Of a DNA stretch of 64,000 nt, positions 19,688 through 28,359 are shown in pieces. The translations under genes were made by a program, and so were the position numbers. Source of the stretch: an uncultured Rhodoblastus sp. (GTDB lineage: Bacteria; Pseudomonadota; Alphaproteobacteria; Rhizobiales; Beijerinckiaceae). Location of the stretch: positions 1 through 64,000 of the forward strand of contig NZ_CAIUXT010000226.1 in assembly GCF_903903185.1 (NCBI RefSeq). Direction: 5' to 3'. The notes under the pieces were generated by a model. That model was given only the letters and a program-made list of their open reading frames with translations. It had not been told where the DNA came from and ran no database searches. Numbering within the stretch: position 1 is the first letter of the stretch; every line of letters begins with the position of its first letter.

Positions 19688-20743
19688 ATGATGTCCTCCT
19701 CCGGCCCAAAAAACCCGAGCCGCCGCATCTTTCTTGGCGCGCTCGCGGCCTTGCCCGCCCTTCCTGCCCTGTTCGGCGCGACAAAAGCTCAGGCGGAGGG
19801 CGCCGCCGATCCGCTGCCCTCGTGGAACGAAGGCCCCGCCAAACAGGCGATTCTCGATTTCATTCGCGTCACCACCGATTCAGGCAACAAGGACTTCGTC
19901 CCACTTGAGGAGCGCATCGCCACCTTCGATCAGGACGGCACGCTTTGGGTCGAGCAGCCGATGTATACGCAGTTGGTCTATTGCCTCGAACGCGTGCCGG
20001 CCGTGGTCAAGGCGCGGCCCGAACTGGCGCATGTCGAGCCGTTCAGGACCGTGCTGACGGGCGACTTCGAAAAGATCGGCAAGCTTTCGCTGCATGACTT
20101 CGAGAAAATCGCGGTCGCGACTCTGACCGGCATGGATGTCGAGACTTTTCAGGCCGAGGTGAAGGCGTGGATCGCCGAGGCCCGGAATCGTCGCTGGAAC
20201 AAGCGCTTTACCGAATTGACCTACCAGCCGATGCAGGAAGTCCTGACCTTCTTCCGCGCCAATGGCTACAAAACCTTCATCGTCACCGGCGGCGGCCAGG
20301 ATTTTGTGCGCGTCTATTCGGAACGCGTCTATGGCGTCCCGCGCGAGCAGGTGGTCGGCAGCGCGCTCGGAACGAAGTTCGGCTATGACAAGGCCGGCAA
20401 GCCTATTTTGACCAAGGAGCCGAAACTGCTGCTCAACGACGACCATGCCGGCAAGCCCGAGGGCATCCATCTGGAGATCGGCCGCCGGCCGCGTGCGGCT
20501 TTCGGCAATTCGGTCGGCGACCGGCAAATGCTCGAATATACCAAAGGCGGCGAGGGTCCGCGGCTGGCGATGCTGGTGCTGCATGACGACGCCACGCGCG
20601 AATATGCCTACGGGCCGGCGCGGGGAATGCCCGACAGCAAGATCGGAACCTTTACCCAGGCGCTCTATGACGAGGCGACGAAGGACGGCTGGTTTGTCAT
20701 CTCCATGAAGGACGACTGGAAGCGGATTTTCGCCTTCGAGTGA
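19688..20743 (+). CDS. Tat-exported HAD-superfamily phosphatase
   Basis: A 351-residue HAD-type hydrolase. The N-terminus has a twin-arginine signal (SRRIFLGALA at 11-20, then a hydrophobic stretch and AQA), so it is probably folded in the cytoplasm and exported. The catalytic motif is FDQDGTLW with Asp81 and Asp83, motif II is IVTGGGQDF near 205 and motif IV is GNSVGDRQM near 280. It follows the sulfatase by 84 bp and may work on the same released organic esters. AAGGAG lies upstream of two adjacent ATGs, and the first is used here. Confidence 0.86.
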   Translation: MMSSSGPKNPSRRIFLGALAALPALPALFGATKAQAEGAADPLPSWNEGPAKQAILDFIRVTTDSGNKDFVPLEERIATFDQDGTLWVEQPMYTQLVYCLERVPAVVKARPELAHVEPFRTVLTGDFEKIGKLSLHDFEKIAVATLTGMDVETFQAEVKAWIAEARNRRWNKRFTELTYQPMQEVLTFFRANGYKTFIVTGGGQDFVRVYSERVYGVPREQVVGSALGTKFGYDKAGKPILTKEPKLLLNDDHAGKPEGIHLEIGRRPRAAFGNSVGDRQMLEYTKGGEGPRLAMLVLHDDATREYAYGPARGMPDSKIGTFTQALYDEATKDGWFVISMKDDWKRIFAFE

Positions 20744-20765
20744 CGAGGCATCGGGCGACGCAAAC

Positions 20766-20812
20766 AAAAACCCCGCGACCGGACTACGGCGCGGGGCTTT
20801 TGCTGAAATCGG
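20766..20812. terminator. Bidirectional intrinsic terminator
   Basis: An AAAAACCCCGCG arm pairs with CGCGGGGCTTTT around a GC-rich loop. It lies between the convergent HAD phosphatase and cold-shock genes and has an A tract on one side and a T tract on the other, so it can serve both. Confidence 0.82.
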
Positions 20813-20824
20813 CCGGCGATCTTG

Positions 20825-21037
20825 TCAGCTGACGATCACGAGCTTTTCCGCCGACATCTTGCCGCTGCGGCGGTCGGCGACGAGTTCGAACGAAACCTTG
20901 TCGCCTTCGCGCAACTGGCTGAGGCCGGAGCGCTCCACGGCGCTGATATGCACGAAGGCGTCCTTGCCGCCGTCATCGGGCGTAATGAAGCCAAAGCCTT
21001 TTTCGGAATTAAACCACTTAACGGTTCCCTGAGACAT
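20825..21037 (-). CDS. Cold-shock domain protein (CspA family)
   Basis: A 70-residue single-stranded nucleic-acid binding protein of the CspA family, acting as an RNA chaperone. The start at 21037 ([18 protein letters not shown]) is the family start; an open frame continues upstream only by chance. RNP1 reads KGFGFI and RNP2 reads DAFVHIS. The C-terminus ([13 protein letters not shown]) is the alphaproteobacterial type. The upstream gap of nearly 400 bp could hold a long regulated leader, as in other csp genes, but no promoter was defined. Confidence 0.95.
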   Translation of the reverse strand: MSQGTVKWFNSEKGFGFITPDDGGKDAFVHISAVERSGLSQLREGDKVSFELVADRRSGKMSAEKLVIVS

Positions 21038-21430
21038 GGAAACCCCTTTCCAGACACGTTGTAAATGCTCGCCGGCTGGGCCGCCGACCGTCGAATGCGC
21101 ATTTTTGGCAAAGTTATACGGCCCGGTGCGGCATGACATCGCGAGGAAATCAAACCGGCGGGCCGTCAATCGACCGTGACACCATGACCATTTTGGCAGA
21201 AAATACAAGCGAATTAGCGGCGCCATCCTCCGCCCGGCCCTGGGCTCCGAATCCGGGTTAATATCGATGCTCGCATGCGCCATGGCCGTGCGCAGCCCGT
21301 CTCTCGCTGGCCTAGGCGCGGGCGCGACGGCTTCGTTAATCCGCATTCGCAGCCCGGCTTCCCGGCCGGCGCGCTTGAGGGCATTCGGGTTCTCGCCTAT
21401 AAATGACAAATTATTGACGTGGGATCGTTC
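21038..21430. other. Intergenic region upstream of cold-shock gene
   Basis: About 390 bp between two divergent genes. I see no gene, no clear repeat and no strong hairpin. It probably contains the csp leader and promoter on the minus strand and a promoter for the small protein gene on the plus strand. Confidence 0.4.
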
Positions 21431-21625
21431 ATGGAAGTGTCGTTGGAACAGGCGATCGAAATTCACGCCAGGGTGCTGAAAAAGCGCGCCGGCGCCCATG
21501 CCGCCCGCAAGGCCCGCGAAAGGGCGGAACAACTCGCGCGGGCCGGCGACCATGAGGGGCATCTGGTCTGGATCAGGGTCTTTGAGACCGTTGAGACGCT
21601 GATCCGGCAAGAGGGACAGGCTTGA
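21431..21625 (+). CDS. Small conserved hypothetical protein
   Basis: A 64-residue protein starting [19 protein letters not shown]. The pattern (a helix, then [28 protein letters not shown]) resembles small uncharacterised proteins that I recall from Rhizobiales, but I cannot name a family. The ATG at 21431 is preferred to a GTG four codons upstream because it matches that conserved start. It has no visible cofactor motif and no operon partner; the porin gene converges on it. Confidence 0.65.
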   Translation: MEVSLEQAIEIHARVLKKRAGAHAARKARERAEQLARAGDHEGHLVWIRVFETVETLIRQEGQA

Positions 21626-21659
21626 AGTCGCCGCCCCCTTTCTCACAAGGTCCCATTCG

Positions 21660-23111
21660 TCAAAAAGTCAACTGGGTGCGAATGCCGATGACGAAAGCGT
21701 TGGGAATCCGCGTCGAAGGATTATCGGGATTGGCCTCGCCGCCGCCCGGATGGACGATATATTGCAGGTCGGGCTGGACGTTGAAGCCCGGCAGGACGAC
21801 GGCCTTGTAGGTCAATTCGAGCGCGAGTTCATAATTGCGTATGGGCAAGTTCAAGCCCGCGAAATAACCGGCGTCCCGGTCGTCGGCGACCAGCGACGGC
21901 GCCATCTTGGAATAGGCGGCGCCCAGGCCGAACGAATCGTCGGGTCTTTGCGGCAGGAAGCCGATGAAATTGACGCCGCCGTCCGCGTAAAAACTCATCA
22001 GATTTCGGTCGCCGGGACTGACGGCGACGCGGGCGAAACCGGCGACGCCCTTTTTCGGATCGTCGCCGGGCAGTCGCCACAACATCTGATCGACGACGCC
22101 GTAAACGGTGTAATCGCCGTTATAAAGCCGGGGGATTCCGACGCTTGCGGGATTGGCGAGCGACAAGCCGTCAAAGCCAAAATGGTCGTCCTGGAATTTG
22201 CCGAAATGATACCAGCCGCCCAGTTTGACCCTGCCGGCCAGACCAGAGCCCGTCTTTTCCTGATTATAGGAATATTGCGCCTCGCCAAACAGCAAGGCCG
22301 GATCGCTCAGGCGGAAATTGATGCCATTGGAATTGACAATCTGCTGCCGGCCGTTGAAGCCCGTGCCCGCCGGGTCGCCGTTGAAAATCGCGGCAAGCAC
22401 GGTGAGATGCTCGTTCGGCGTCAGTTTGAGGCGAACGCCGGGCGTCGATAGCGGATAGCCGGGGCCGCTGCCGGGAAGGTTGCCGGCGAACAGAGTCGTC
22501 CAGCCAAAGGTTCCGTTGACAAAGAGAACGTCGAATTCGCTGTTGAAAAATTCCGTATCGGCCGCCAGTTGCCCGATGCGGACCGACGCCATATCGGAAA
22601 ACAGCTTCTGTTCGAGCCAGAGTTCAACCATTCGCGTGGTGGGCCGGGCCTCGACACTGCTGATGGGGGAATAATTATAGATATAGGCGCCGGACAGGTC
22701 GCCGCCCTGGATCTGGAAGCCGTTGACCCGAAACGACGCGCCCTGCATCCCGGCCAGTTTGGCGAGATCGGCTTCGACCAGCATATAGACGATGCCGCCG
22801 TAGACGGCGCCCTGCCGCACGCCGCCCGTGACATTGCCGAACGAGTCCTGCAGATAGGACAGTTCGAAATTGACGCCATGCGTCAGAAACGCTTTTTTCA
22901 GTTCCGCCAGCGCCGGAATGCTGGTGCTGATCGACGGGTCGATATTGTCCGGGAGAGTGAATATCTTCGCCGCAACTTCCGGCGCCAGGGCGAACGGATT
23001 CGGCGCGGGCGATTCCTGCGCAAAGGCGCCCTGTCCGGCGCCAAAGCCCAGTGCGACCGCCAGCGCGACAGCCGCCGCCGGTCGAGGGCGATTGTTCCGT
23101 TGAAGCTTCAA
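21660..23111 (-). CDS. OprB-family carbohydrate-selective porin
   Basis: An outer-membrane beta-barrel of the OprB family, 483 residues. A signal peptide ends near residue 31 (GQGAFAQES), then come the family patterns [32 protein letters not shown] and [12 protein letters not shown]. The C-terminus is GIRTQLTF, with the terminal Phe used for barrel insertion. The start is a TTG at 23111 that overlaps the mgtE stop as TTGA, and GGGGGA lies seven bases before it; no ATG fits. The overlap means translation probably depends on mgtE. The substrate is unknown. Confidence 0.87.
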   Translation of the reverse strand: MKLQRNNRPRPAAAVALAVALGFGAGQGAFAQESPAPNPFALAPEVAAKIFTLPDNIDPSISTSIPALAELKKAFLTHGVNFELSYLQDSFGNVTGGVRQGAVYGGIVYMLVEADLAKLAGMQGASFRVNGFQIQGGDLSGAYIYNYSPISSVEARPTTRMVELWLEQKLFSDMASVRIGQLAADTEFFNSEFDVLFVNGTFGWTTLFAGNLPGSGPGYPLSTPGVRLKLTPNEHLTVLAAIFNGDPAGTGFNGRQQIVNSNGINFRLSDPALLFGEAQYSYNQEKTGSGLAGRVKLGGWYHFGKFQDDHFGFDGLSLANPASVGIPRLYNGDYTVYGVVDQMLWRLPGDDPKKGVAGFARVAVSPGDRNLMSFYADGGVNFIGFLPQRPDDSFGLGAAYSKMAPSLVADDRDAGYFAGLNLPIRNYELALELTYKAVVLPGFNVQPDLQYIVHPGGGEANPDNPSTRIPNAFVIGIRTQLTF

Positions 23112-24484
23112 AGCAGAGTCCCCCTGAGGATTTGATAGGCGATCGAGAAATAGATAATCAGGCCGGTGACGTCGACGAGCGTCGCGACGAAGGGCGCGGA
23201 GGCCGTCGCCGGGTCGAAACCCAGCCGTTTGAGCAGAAAGGGCAGCATCGAGCCGGCGAGCGAGCCGAAGGTGACGATGCCGACCAGCGCGCAGCCGACG
23301 GTCGCCGCGATCAGGGTCCAGTGCTCGCCGTAATCGTATAATCCGGCCATTTGCCAGATGGTGATGCGGGCGAATCCGATGACGCCGAGGATCGACCCTA
23401 GCACGATGCCGGAGGGCAATTCGCGCGAGGCGATGCGCCACCAGTCCTTGAGCTTGACCTCGCCGAGCGCCAGCGCGCGAATGATCAGCGACGTGGCCTG
23501 CGACCCCGAATTGCCGCCCGAACTCATGATCAGCGGAATGAACAGGGTCAGCACCACGGCCCTTTCGAGTTCGGCCTCGTAATGCTGCATGGCGCTGGCG
23601 GTCAGCATCTCGCTCAGAAACAGCGCGCAGAGCCAGCCGGCGCGCTTTTTGATCATCCCGAGGAAGCTGATCTCCATATAGGGCGCGTCGAGCGATTCCA
23701 TGCCGCCGAAACGCTGGGCGTCTTCGGTCGCCTCTTCGACCATGACGTCGATCACGTCATCGACGGTGACGATGCCGACGATTTTTCCCGACGCCTCGAC
23801 CACGGGGATGGCAAGCAGGTCGTATTTCGAGATCAGGGCGCTCACTTCCTCGCGGTCGGTGTTCGGCAGCACGACGATCGGTTCGCGATGGCGCTCGATC
23901 GAGCCAATCGTCGCGGAAGGCTCGGCCAGAATCAGGTCGCGCAGCGAAATCGGCTGGATCAGCCGCCGGGTCGCGGGATCGACGATATAGATCGAATAGA
24001 TCGTCTCCTTTTCGTTGGCGACTTCCCGGATGTGGCGAAGGGCCTCCCCGACGCGCAGATCGGGCGGCAGGCTGAGGAATTCGGTGGTCATCATGCCGCC
24101 GGCGGTGTGGTCCTGGTAGGTCAGCAACTGCGCCAGCGCCGTCTGGTCCTCGGGCGACAGCAGCTTCGACAGGCGCTGGCGGTCGGGCGCCTTGAGCTTT
24201 CGGAAAATTTCGACGCGGCGGTCGGCAGAAATGCCGTGGAGAATGGCGCCGGCGAGGGCGTCGGGCAGAAGCTCGACGATTTTGTGGGGATGAACCAGCC
24301 CCGCTTCGTCGAACAATTGCACGGCGAGGGCCGAAGGCATGGCCTTGAGGACCGCGACGGCGGTCGGATGATCGAGCGCATCCAGCGCATCGACCGCATC
24401 GGCCACGCGAAGGGCGCCCAGATGTTTGGCGATGGTCGCGGGATCGACCGGGTCGGGCGGCAAATTTGTTACTTTCTCGTCCAT
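23108..24484 (-). CDS. mgtE: Magnesium transporter MgtE
   Basis: A magnesium channel/transporter of 458 residues with the standard order. An N domain of helical repeats (about 10-130, with LLTYQDHTAGGMM), two CBS domains (about 140-255) and five C-terminal helices (about 280-458, including MSSGGNSGSQATSLIIRAL with the pore motif) are present. The CBS domains sense cytosolic Mg2+. Its last bases overlap the start of the OprB gene (TTGA), an unusual pairing of an inner-membrane metal channel with an outer-membrane sugar porin. A 248-bp gap separates it from the channel gene upstream. Confidence 0.95.
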   Translation of the reverse strand: MDEKVTNLPPDPVDPATIAKHLGALRVADAVDALDALDHPTAVAVLKAMPSALAVQLFDEAGLVHPHKIVELLPDALAGAILHGISADRRVEIFRKLKAPDRQRLSKLLSPEDQTALAQLLTYQDHTAGGMMTTEFLSLPPDLRVGEALRHIREVANEKETIYSIYIVDPATRRLIQPISLRDLILAEPSATIGSIERHREPIVVLPNTDREEVSALISKYDLLAIPVVEASGKIVGIVTVDDVIDVMVEEATEDAQRFGGMESLDAPYMEISFLGMIKKRAGWLCALFLSEMLTASAMQHYEAELERAVVLTLFIPLIMSSGGNSGSQATSLIIRALALGEVKLKDWWRIASRELPSGIVLGSILGVIGFARITIWQMAGLYDYGEHWTLIAATVGCALVGIVTFGSLAGSMLPFLLKRLGFDPATASAPFVATLVDVTGLIIYFSIAYQILRGTLL

Positions 24485-24732
24485 AGGTCCGCTCCCCCGA
24501 CGCCTTGTTCCGTCCCGTTTCCCTCATCGACTGCGATAGCGCCGCGACAGGAGGGTCAAGATTTTTCCTATGCTAATGACAAGCGTTTGACCACCTTGGT
24601 CGCTTGCCGGAAAAAGCGGGAGCGATGGGAGATATTTCACAGTAAATTCGGTTTAGCGGTTTTCGGGCGCCTGTCCAGACTGCGGCGACAGTTTAGAATC
24701 AATCTAACTTTGGTTGACGACGTATCCGCGAC

Positions 24733-26739
24733 TCAGAACAGATCGGGCCCGTCGCGTTCGAGGTGGGCCATCACCAGAAGCTTGCGCAGATCGCGCACCA
24801 GCCGCGAGCCCTGCGGCTGGTAGAGCGGCTTTTCCAACAGCGAGGGAAGGCGCTGCATCGCGGCGCGCGCCTTGGTCAGATCGCATCCCGAAATGCGGGA
24901 GATCATGTTGGCGGCCTCGAATTTGGTCGCCTCCGATGGCGCGGAATCGATGGCGAGGCGCCATTCCGGCGCAGCGCGCAGGCCGCCTTCGACGCGGCGA
25001 AGTCCATCGACGGTGGCCAGCACGACGACGATGTCGCCTTCCTCCAGCACAATGTCGTCGGAGGGAATGAAGCGCTTCAGGTCGCCGCGCTGGTGAATCA
25101 TCGGCGCGACCCCATAGCCGAAGGCGATTTCCGACAGGTTTCGGCCGATCAATGTGTCGCCCGCGCGGACAATATATTCGGTGACGAGCGTCGAACGGTC
25201 GTCGAGATGGAAGGCGCTCAGGATGTTTTCGCCGAAGGCGGCGCCGGCGATGGCCTCGGCGGCGATGGCGTAATCGCTGAGGCCGGTGGAGGAGGACAAC
25301 AGCGAGGCGACATTGCGCGCCAGTTCCTGGTCGGCGGTGCGGAACACGATGGTGCATTCCGGGTTGAGCGAGCGCGCCAGCAGGCTGACTTCGAGATTGG
25401 CGACCTGGTCGTCCATCACCGCGACGACGCTTTTCGCGGTCTCGACATTGGCCCGCGCCAGAGCCTCGCGCAATGGGCCGAAAAAAATCGGCATGTCGGA
25501 CAGGACATCCTCGGGCAGGGGCTCCTGCGAGACGCCGACCGTCGGCCGGCGCCATTGGCGAAGGATATCGGCGATCCTCTGGCCGATGTCGCCCATGCCG
25601 ATGACGATGGTATGTCCGCCCGAGGGGGCCGCCGGCCGGCGCCGCGCGATCTGCAGCCGAGAGCTCAACAGCCTTTCCGTCAGGGTGGCGAAGACGACGC
25701 CGAGAAACACCGTGCTGCAGACGTGGATCAGCACCGAAAAGGCGTAAAGCCGGTCCGAGATCGGAAACGGCACCTTTATGGCGCCGAACACATTGTCGAA
25801 GCCGCCGATCGACAACACGATGGCGATGTTGATGGCGTCGAGCGTCGAGATGTCGGGGTTTTCAGCCCGATAATAAAGGAAGGTCGTCAACGAGAGCGCA
25901 AGCATGATGACGAAGGAGATCGAAGCGACGCGCGGAATCTCGATGGCGCCGAGCAGGCGTCGGGCTTCGAGCAGCGATGTCGAGAACCGCGCCGAAAGTG
26001 TGGGTCCGGGCTCATGCTTTCCCCGGTGCGGCGAAAGCGCGCCTTCGCCGGGCAGCAATTCGCCGCTCTCGAAAAAGGTCAGGACGTCGCCCTCGACGAT
26101 TTCCTTGTCCGGGTTGACCGCGAAGAAGAAATCGCCGACCGGATGGTCGGCGGCGGTGACGCTGAAAATGCGCCGCTCGGCATGGGCCAGTTCGAACACC
26201 CGCCGTCCGAGCATGCGCAAATTGCCGGCCTCGACGACGACGCGCCCGACTCGCACCTTGATCCCCTCGACCTCGAAAAAAGCCTGGGTCCGATCCCCAA
26301 GCGAGACCAGGGCGAAGGCGCCGGCGGAAAATTGCGACGGCTCGAAAGCCACCAGATTTCCCAATTGCTGGCGCAGCAGCGCATTGAGGTTTTCCTGCGC
26401 CGAACGGATGATGAGCCGGACGCGCGGGTTGAGCGAACGGGCGATGAAGGCGGCGGCGATATTATTGCGCTCGTCGCCGGTGACCAGCAGCACGGCGCGA
26501 CAATTGCGGACGCCGGCCTTTTTGAGCACCTCCGCATGGCCGCAATCGCCGGCGTAAAACGCGTCGATGAGGCCCGACAACGCGGGGTCCAGCCCGGTTT
26601 CGGCGGCCAGATCGACGCCGATCACGCGAACGCCGAAGGCCTTGAGCACGGCGACGCATTCCTGCCCCAATCGCCCGAGGCCGCAGACCAGAAAGTCTTC
26701 GGAGTGATTTCTTGGGCTGGGGTAGGGCGCGTTCGGCAT
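24733..26739 (-). CDS. Dual-RCK ion-channel-like membrane protein
   Basis: A 668-residue protein with two NAD-binding RCK/TrkA-N units around a two-helix membrane pore. RCK 1 begins at about 15 (VCGLGRLGQECVAVLKAFG). Helix 1 is at 271-289, a pore-like loop at 301-319, helix 2 at 331-353. RCK 2 begins at about 376 (IVIGMGDIGQRIADIL) and is followed by an RCK_C-like domain to about 610. The loop reads SIGGFD (310-315) where potassium channels have TVGYGD, so ion selectivity is doubtful. The start at 26739 gives MPNAPYPSPR. It may be a regulated cation channel, and the ion is unknown. Confidence 0.82.
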   Translation of the reverse strand: MPNAPYPSPRNHSEDFLVCGLGRLGQECVAVLKAFGVRVIGVDLAAETGLDPALSGLIDAFYAGDCGHAEVLKKAGVRNCRAVLLVTGDERNNIAAAFIARSLNPRVRLIIRSAQENLNALLRQQLGNLVAFEPSQFSAGAFALVSLGDRTQAFFEVEGIKVRVGRVVVEAGNLRMLGRRVFELAHAERRIFSVTAADHPVGDFFFAVNPDKEIVEGDVLTFFESGELLPGEGALSPHRGKHEPGPTLSARFSTSLLEARRLLGAIEIPRVASISFVIMLALSLTTFLYYRAENPDISTLDAINIAIVLSIGGFDNVFGAIKVPFPISDRLYAFSVLIHVCSTVFLGVVFATLTERLLSSRLQIARRRPAAPSGGHTIVIGMGDIGQRIADILRQWRRPTVGVSQEPLPEDVLSDMPIFFGPLREALARANVETAKSVVAVMDDQVANLEVSLLARSLNPECTIVFRTADQELARNVASLLSSSTGLSDYAIAAEAIAGAAFGENILSAFHLDDRSTLVTEYIVRAGDTLIGRNLSEIAFGYGVAPMIHQRGDLKRFIPSDDIVLEEGDIVVVLATVDGLRRVEGGLRAAPEWRLAIDSAPSEATKFEAANMISRISGCDLTKARAAMQRLPSLLEKPLYQPQGSRLVRDLRKLLVMAHLERDGPDLF

Positions 26740-26779
26740 CGCGGGAATCTTCTCTTGGCGGTGACATCCCTCGCAGGGC

Positions 26780-27802
26780 TCAGGAATCGATTCCCCAGAA
26801 TTGCGCCATATGGCGCGCCGCGGACCAGCCGACGTCGAGCACGCAGAAACCGCTCCGCCCGCCCTCGGAAGTGCTCGAATCGACGGGAAATCCGTGGCCC
26901 ATGTCCGCGAGGGCCCAGAATTCGACGACGGCGCCCCGCTTCGTGCTCCAGACGCGGCGCCTGATGCCGGGCCTCGGTTCGGTCTCGACGCCGGCCGAAT
27001 CGTCAAACCCCTGCAAGGCGGTCCATTGCGCCGCCAAAGCCTCGGCGTTGCGCGGATCGACGGTGCGGTCGCGCCCGCCCTGCCAGATCGAGATTTTCGG
27101 CCAGACGCGGGGCCGGACCGTCGGCGGCGCGGCGCGGAGCGCGGCGTCGGCGAGCAGGGCGCGGGTGGTGAAGCGGTCGGCCCGATGCATGCGCAGCAAG
27201 GCCGAGGCGCCCCCAAAGGCGGCGCCGACCGGCATTCCCGCGACCACGCCGCCGCCGGCGAAAACCGTCGGATAGGCCGCCAGCAACGCTGCCGCCATCG
27301 CCCCGCCGGCCGAAAGCCCGACGATATAAACCCGTCGCGGGTCGGACCGGAAGCGCGCTGCGGCGGCGCGAACCATCTGGCGGATCGATTTGGCCTCGCC
27401 GGCGCCCCGGCGCACGTCGCCGGGCTGGTACCAGTTGAAACAGCGCCCGGCGCTGTTCCTGGCGGTCTGCTCGGGCAGAAGCAGCGCCGCGCCAAGGCGC
27501 TCGGCGAGCGCGATCCAGCCGGAGTTGCGGGCGAACATCGCCGCGTCCTGGCCGCAGCCATGCAGCACCACGATCAGCGGCGCGCCCGGGGCCAGCTTTT
27601 TTTTCGCGGGCGCATAGACGAACATCCGCAAGGCGCCGGGATTGGCGCCGAAATTGGCGACCTCGACCACGCGGCCGGCGTCGCCCGGCGCGAAAAAATT
27701 CGGCGCGGCCATCGCGCGGAAAACCGGCATCCAGGCCTTGGCGGCCCACAAAGCCGGGGCGAGCGCCGAACGGGCCGATTTTCGCTTCGGGGCGCGGGCC
27801 AT
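26780..27802 (-). CDS. PHB depolymerase/LpqC-type alpha/beta hydrolase
   Basis: A 340-residue esterase of the short PHA-depolymerase/LpqC group. The order is an oxyanion motif VVLHGCGQDAAMFA near 81, nucleophile GLSAGGA with Ser near 163, Asp in QGGRDRTVDP near 235 and His in ADMGHGFPVD near 298. The substrate may be a polyester or another ester. The start at 27802 overlaps the preceding small gene as TAATG, so the two are coupled. An N-terminal basic stretch precedes a weakly hydrophobic segment, and no clear signal peptide is seen. Confidence 0.85.
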   Translation of the reverse strand: MARAPKRKSARSALAPALWAAKAWMPVFRAMAAPNFFAPGDAGRVVEVANFGANPGALRMFVYAPAKKKLAPGAPLIVVLHGCGQDAAMFARNSGWIALAERLGAALLLPEQTARNSAGRCFNWYQPGDVRRGAGEAKSIRQMVRAAAARFRSDPRRVYIVGLSAGGAMAAALLAAYPTVFAGGGVVAGMPVGAAFGGASALLRMHRADRFTTRALLADAALRAAPPTVRPRVWPKISIWQGGRDRTVDPRNAEALAAQWTALQGFDDSAGVETEPRPGIRRRVWSTKRGAVVEFWALADMGHGFPVDSSTSEGGRSGFCVLDVGWSAARHMAQFWGIDS

Positions 27803-28014
27803 TATTTCGGGCTTTTGCCCCGTTTGCGCGACGATGGCGTCTTGAGCGCGCCGGTCCAGAACGAAGCCGCCATTTTGCCGGCCTCGCGGATGGCCGCCGC
27901 CTGCTGCTGGCGCGCGGCGGCGAGCCATAGCCCCCGGCCGGTCCCGGAGACCTTGTTGGCGCCGCTGAGCCAGAGGCTCATGAGCGGGTTCTTTAGGGTC
28001 GGGCATTTGGACAT
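27802..28014 (-). CDS. Small conserved protein coupled to the LpqC-type hydrolase
   Basis: A 70-residue protein starting MSKCPTLKNPLMSLWLSG. The pattern NPLMSLWLSGANKVSGTGRG, then AARQQQAAA and FWTGAL resembles a small phasin-like helical protein found beside PHB-depolymerase-type esterases in related genomes, from memory. The C-terminus is basic (SSRKRGKSPK). The stop overlaps the ATG of the hydrolase (TAATG). It may help place the esterase on a hydrophobic surface such as a polymer granule; that role is an inference. Confidence 0.7.
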   Translation of the reverse strand: MSKCPTLKNPLMSLWLSGANKVSGTGRGLWLAAARQQQAAAIREAGKMAASFWTGALKTPSSRKRGKSPK

Positions 28015-28042
28015 CGCGGTTTCCGGGGCCGGCTGTCTGGAG

Positions 28043-28264
28043 TCACTCGGCCAGATCGAGCAGGTCGCGGCCATTGGCGATCCAGAGATTGAGCCGCTTT
28101 TCCGAAACCTCGCTGTCGCCGGGGCCCTTGATGCGCAAGATTTCGCAGCCCTGCATGTGCAGGGTGCGGGCCTGCGCAAGGGCTCTGCGCTCGGTCGGGG
28201 CGCTCGGCGAGCGCGTTTCCCTGACGCCCAATGATGTCCGATAGACGACAACCCAGTCTGCCAT
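28043..28264 (-). CDS. Small hypothetical protein
   Basis: A 73-residue protein, MADWVVVYRTSLGVRETR at the start and IANGRDLLDLAE at the end. AGAGG lies eight bases before the ATG at 28264. It reads as a compact alpha/beta fold (strand WVVVYR, helix ERRALAQARTLHMQG, strand CEILRIKG). I do not recognise it. It lies 28 bp upstream of the small coupled protein gene and may share its transcript. Confidence 0.55.
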   Translation of the reverse strand: MADWVVVYRTSLGVRETRSPSAPTERRALAQARTLHMQGCEILRIKGPGDSEVSEKRLNLWIANGRDLLDLAE

Positions 28265-28359
28265 GAGAAACCTCTTCAGAATCGAATGAGGGAGTATAGC
28301 ATGAATTGCGCGAATTTCGGGTGACGCCGCGCAATTCCTGCGCCGCGCGAAATTTCGCG

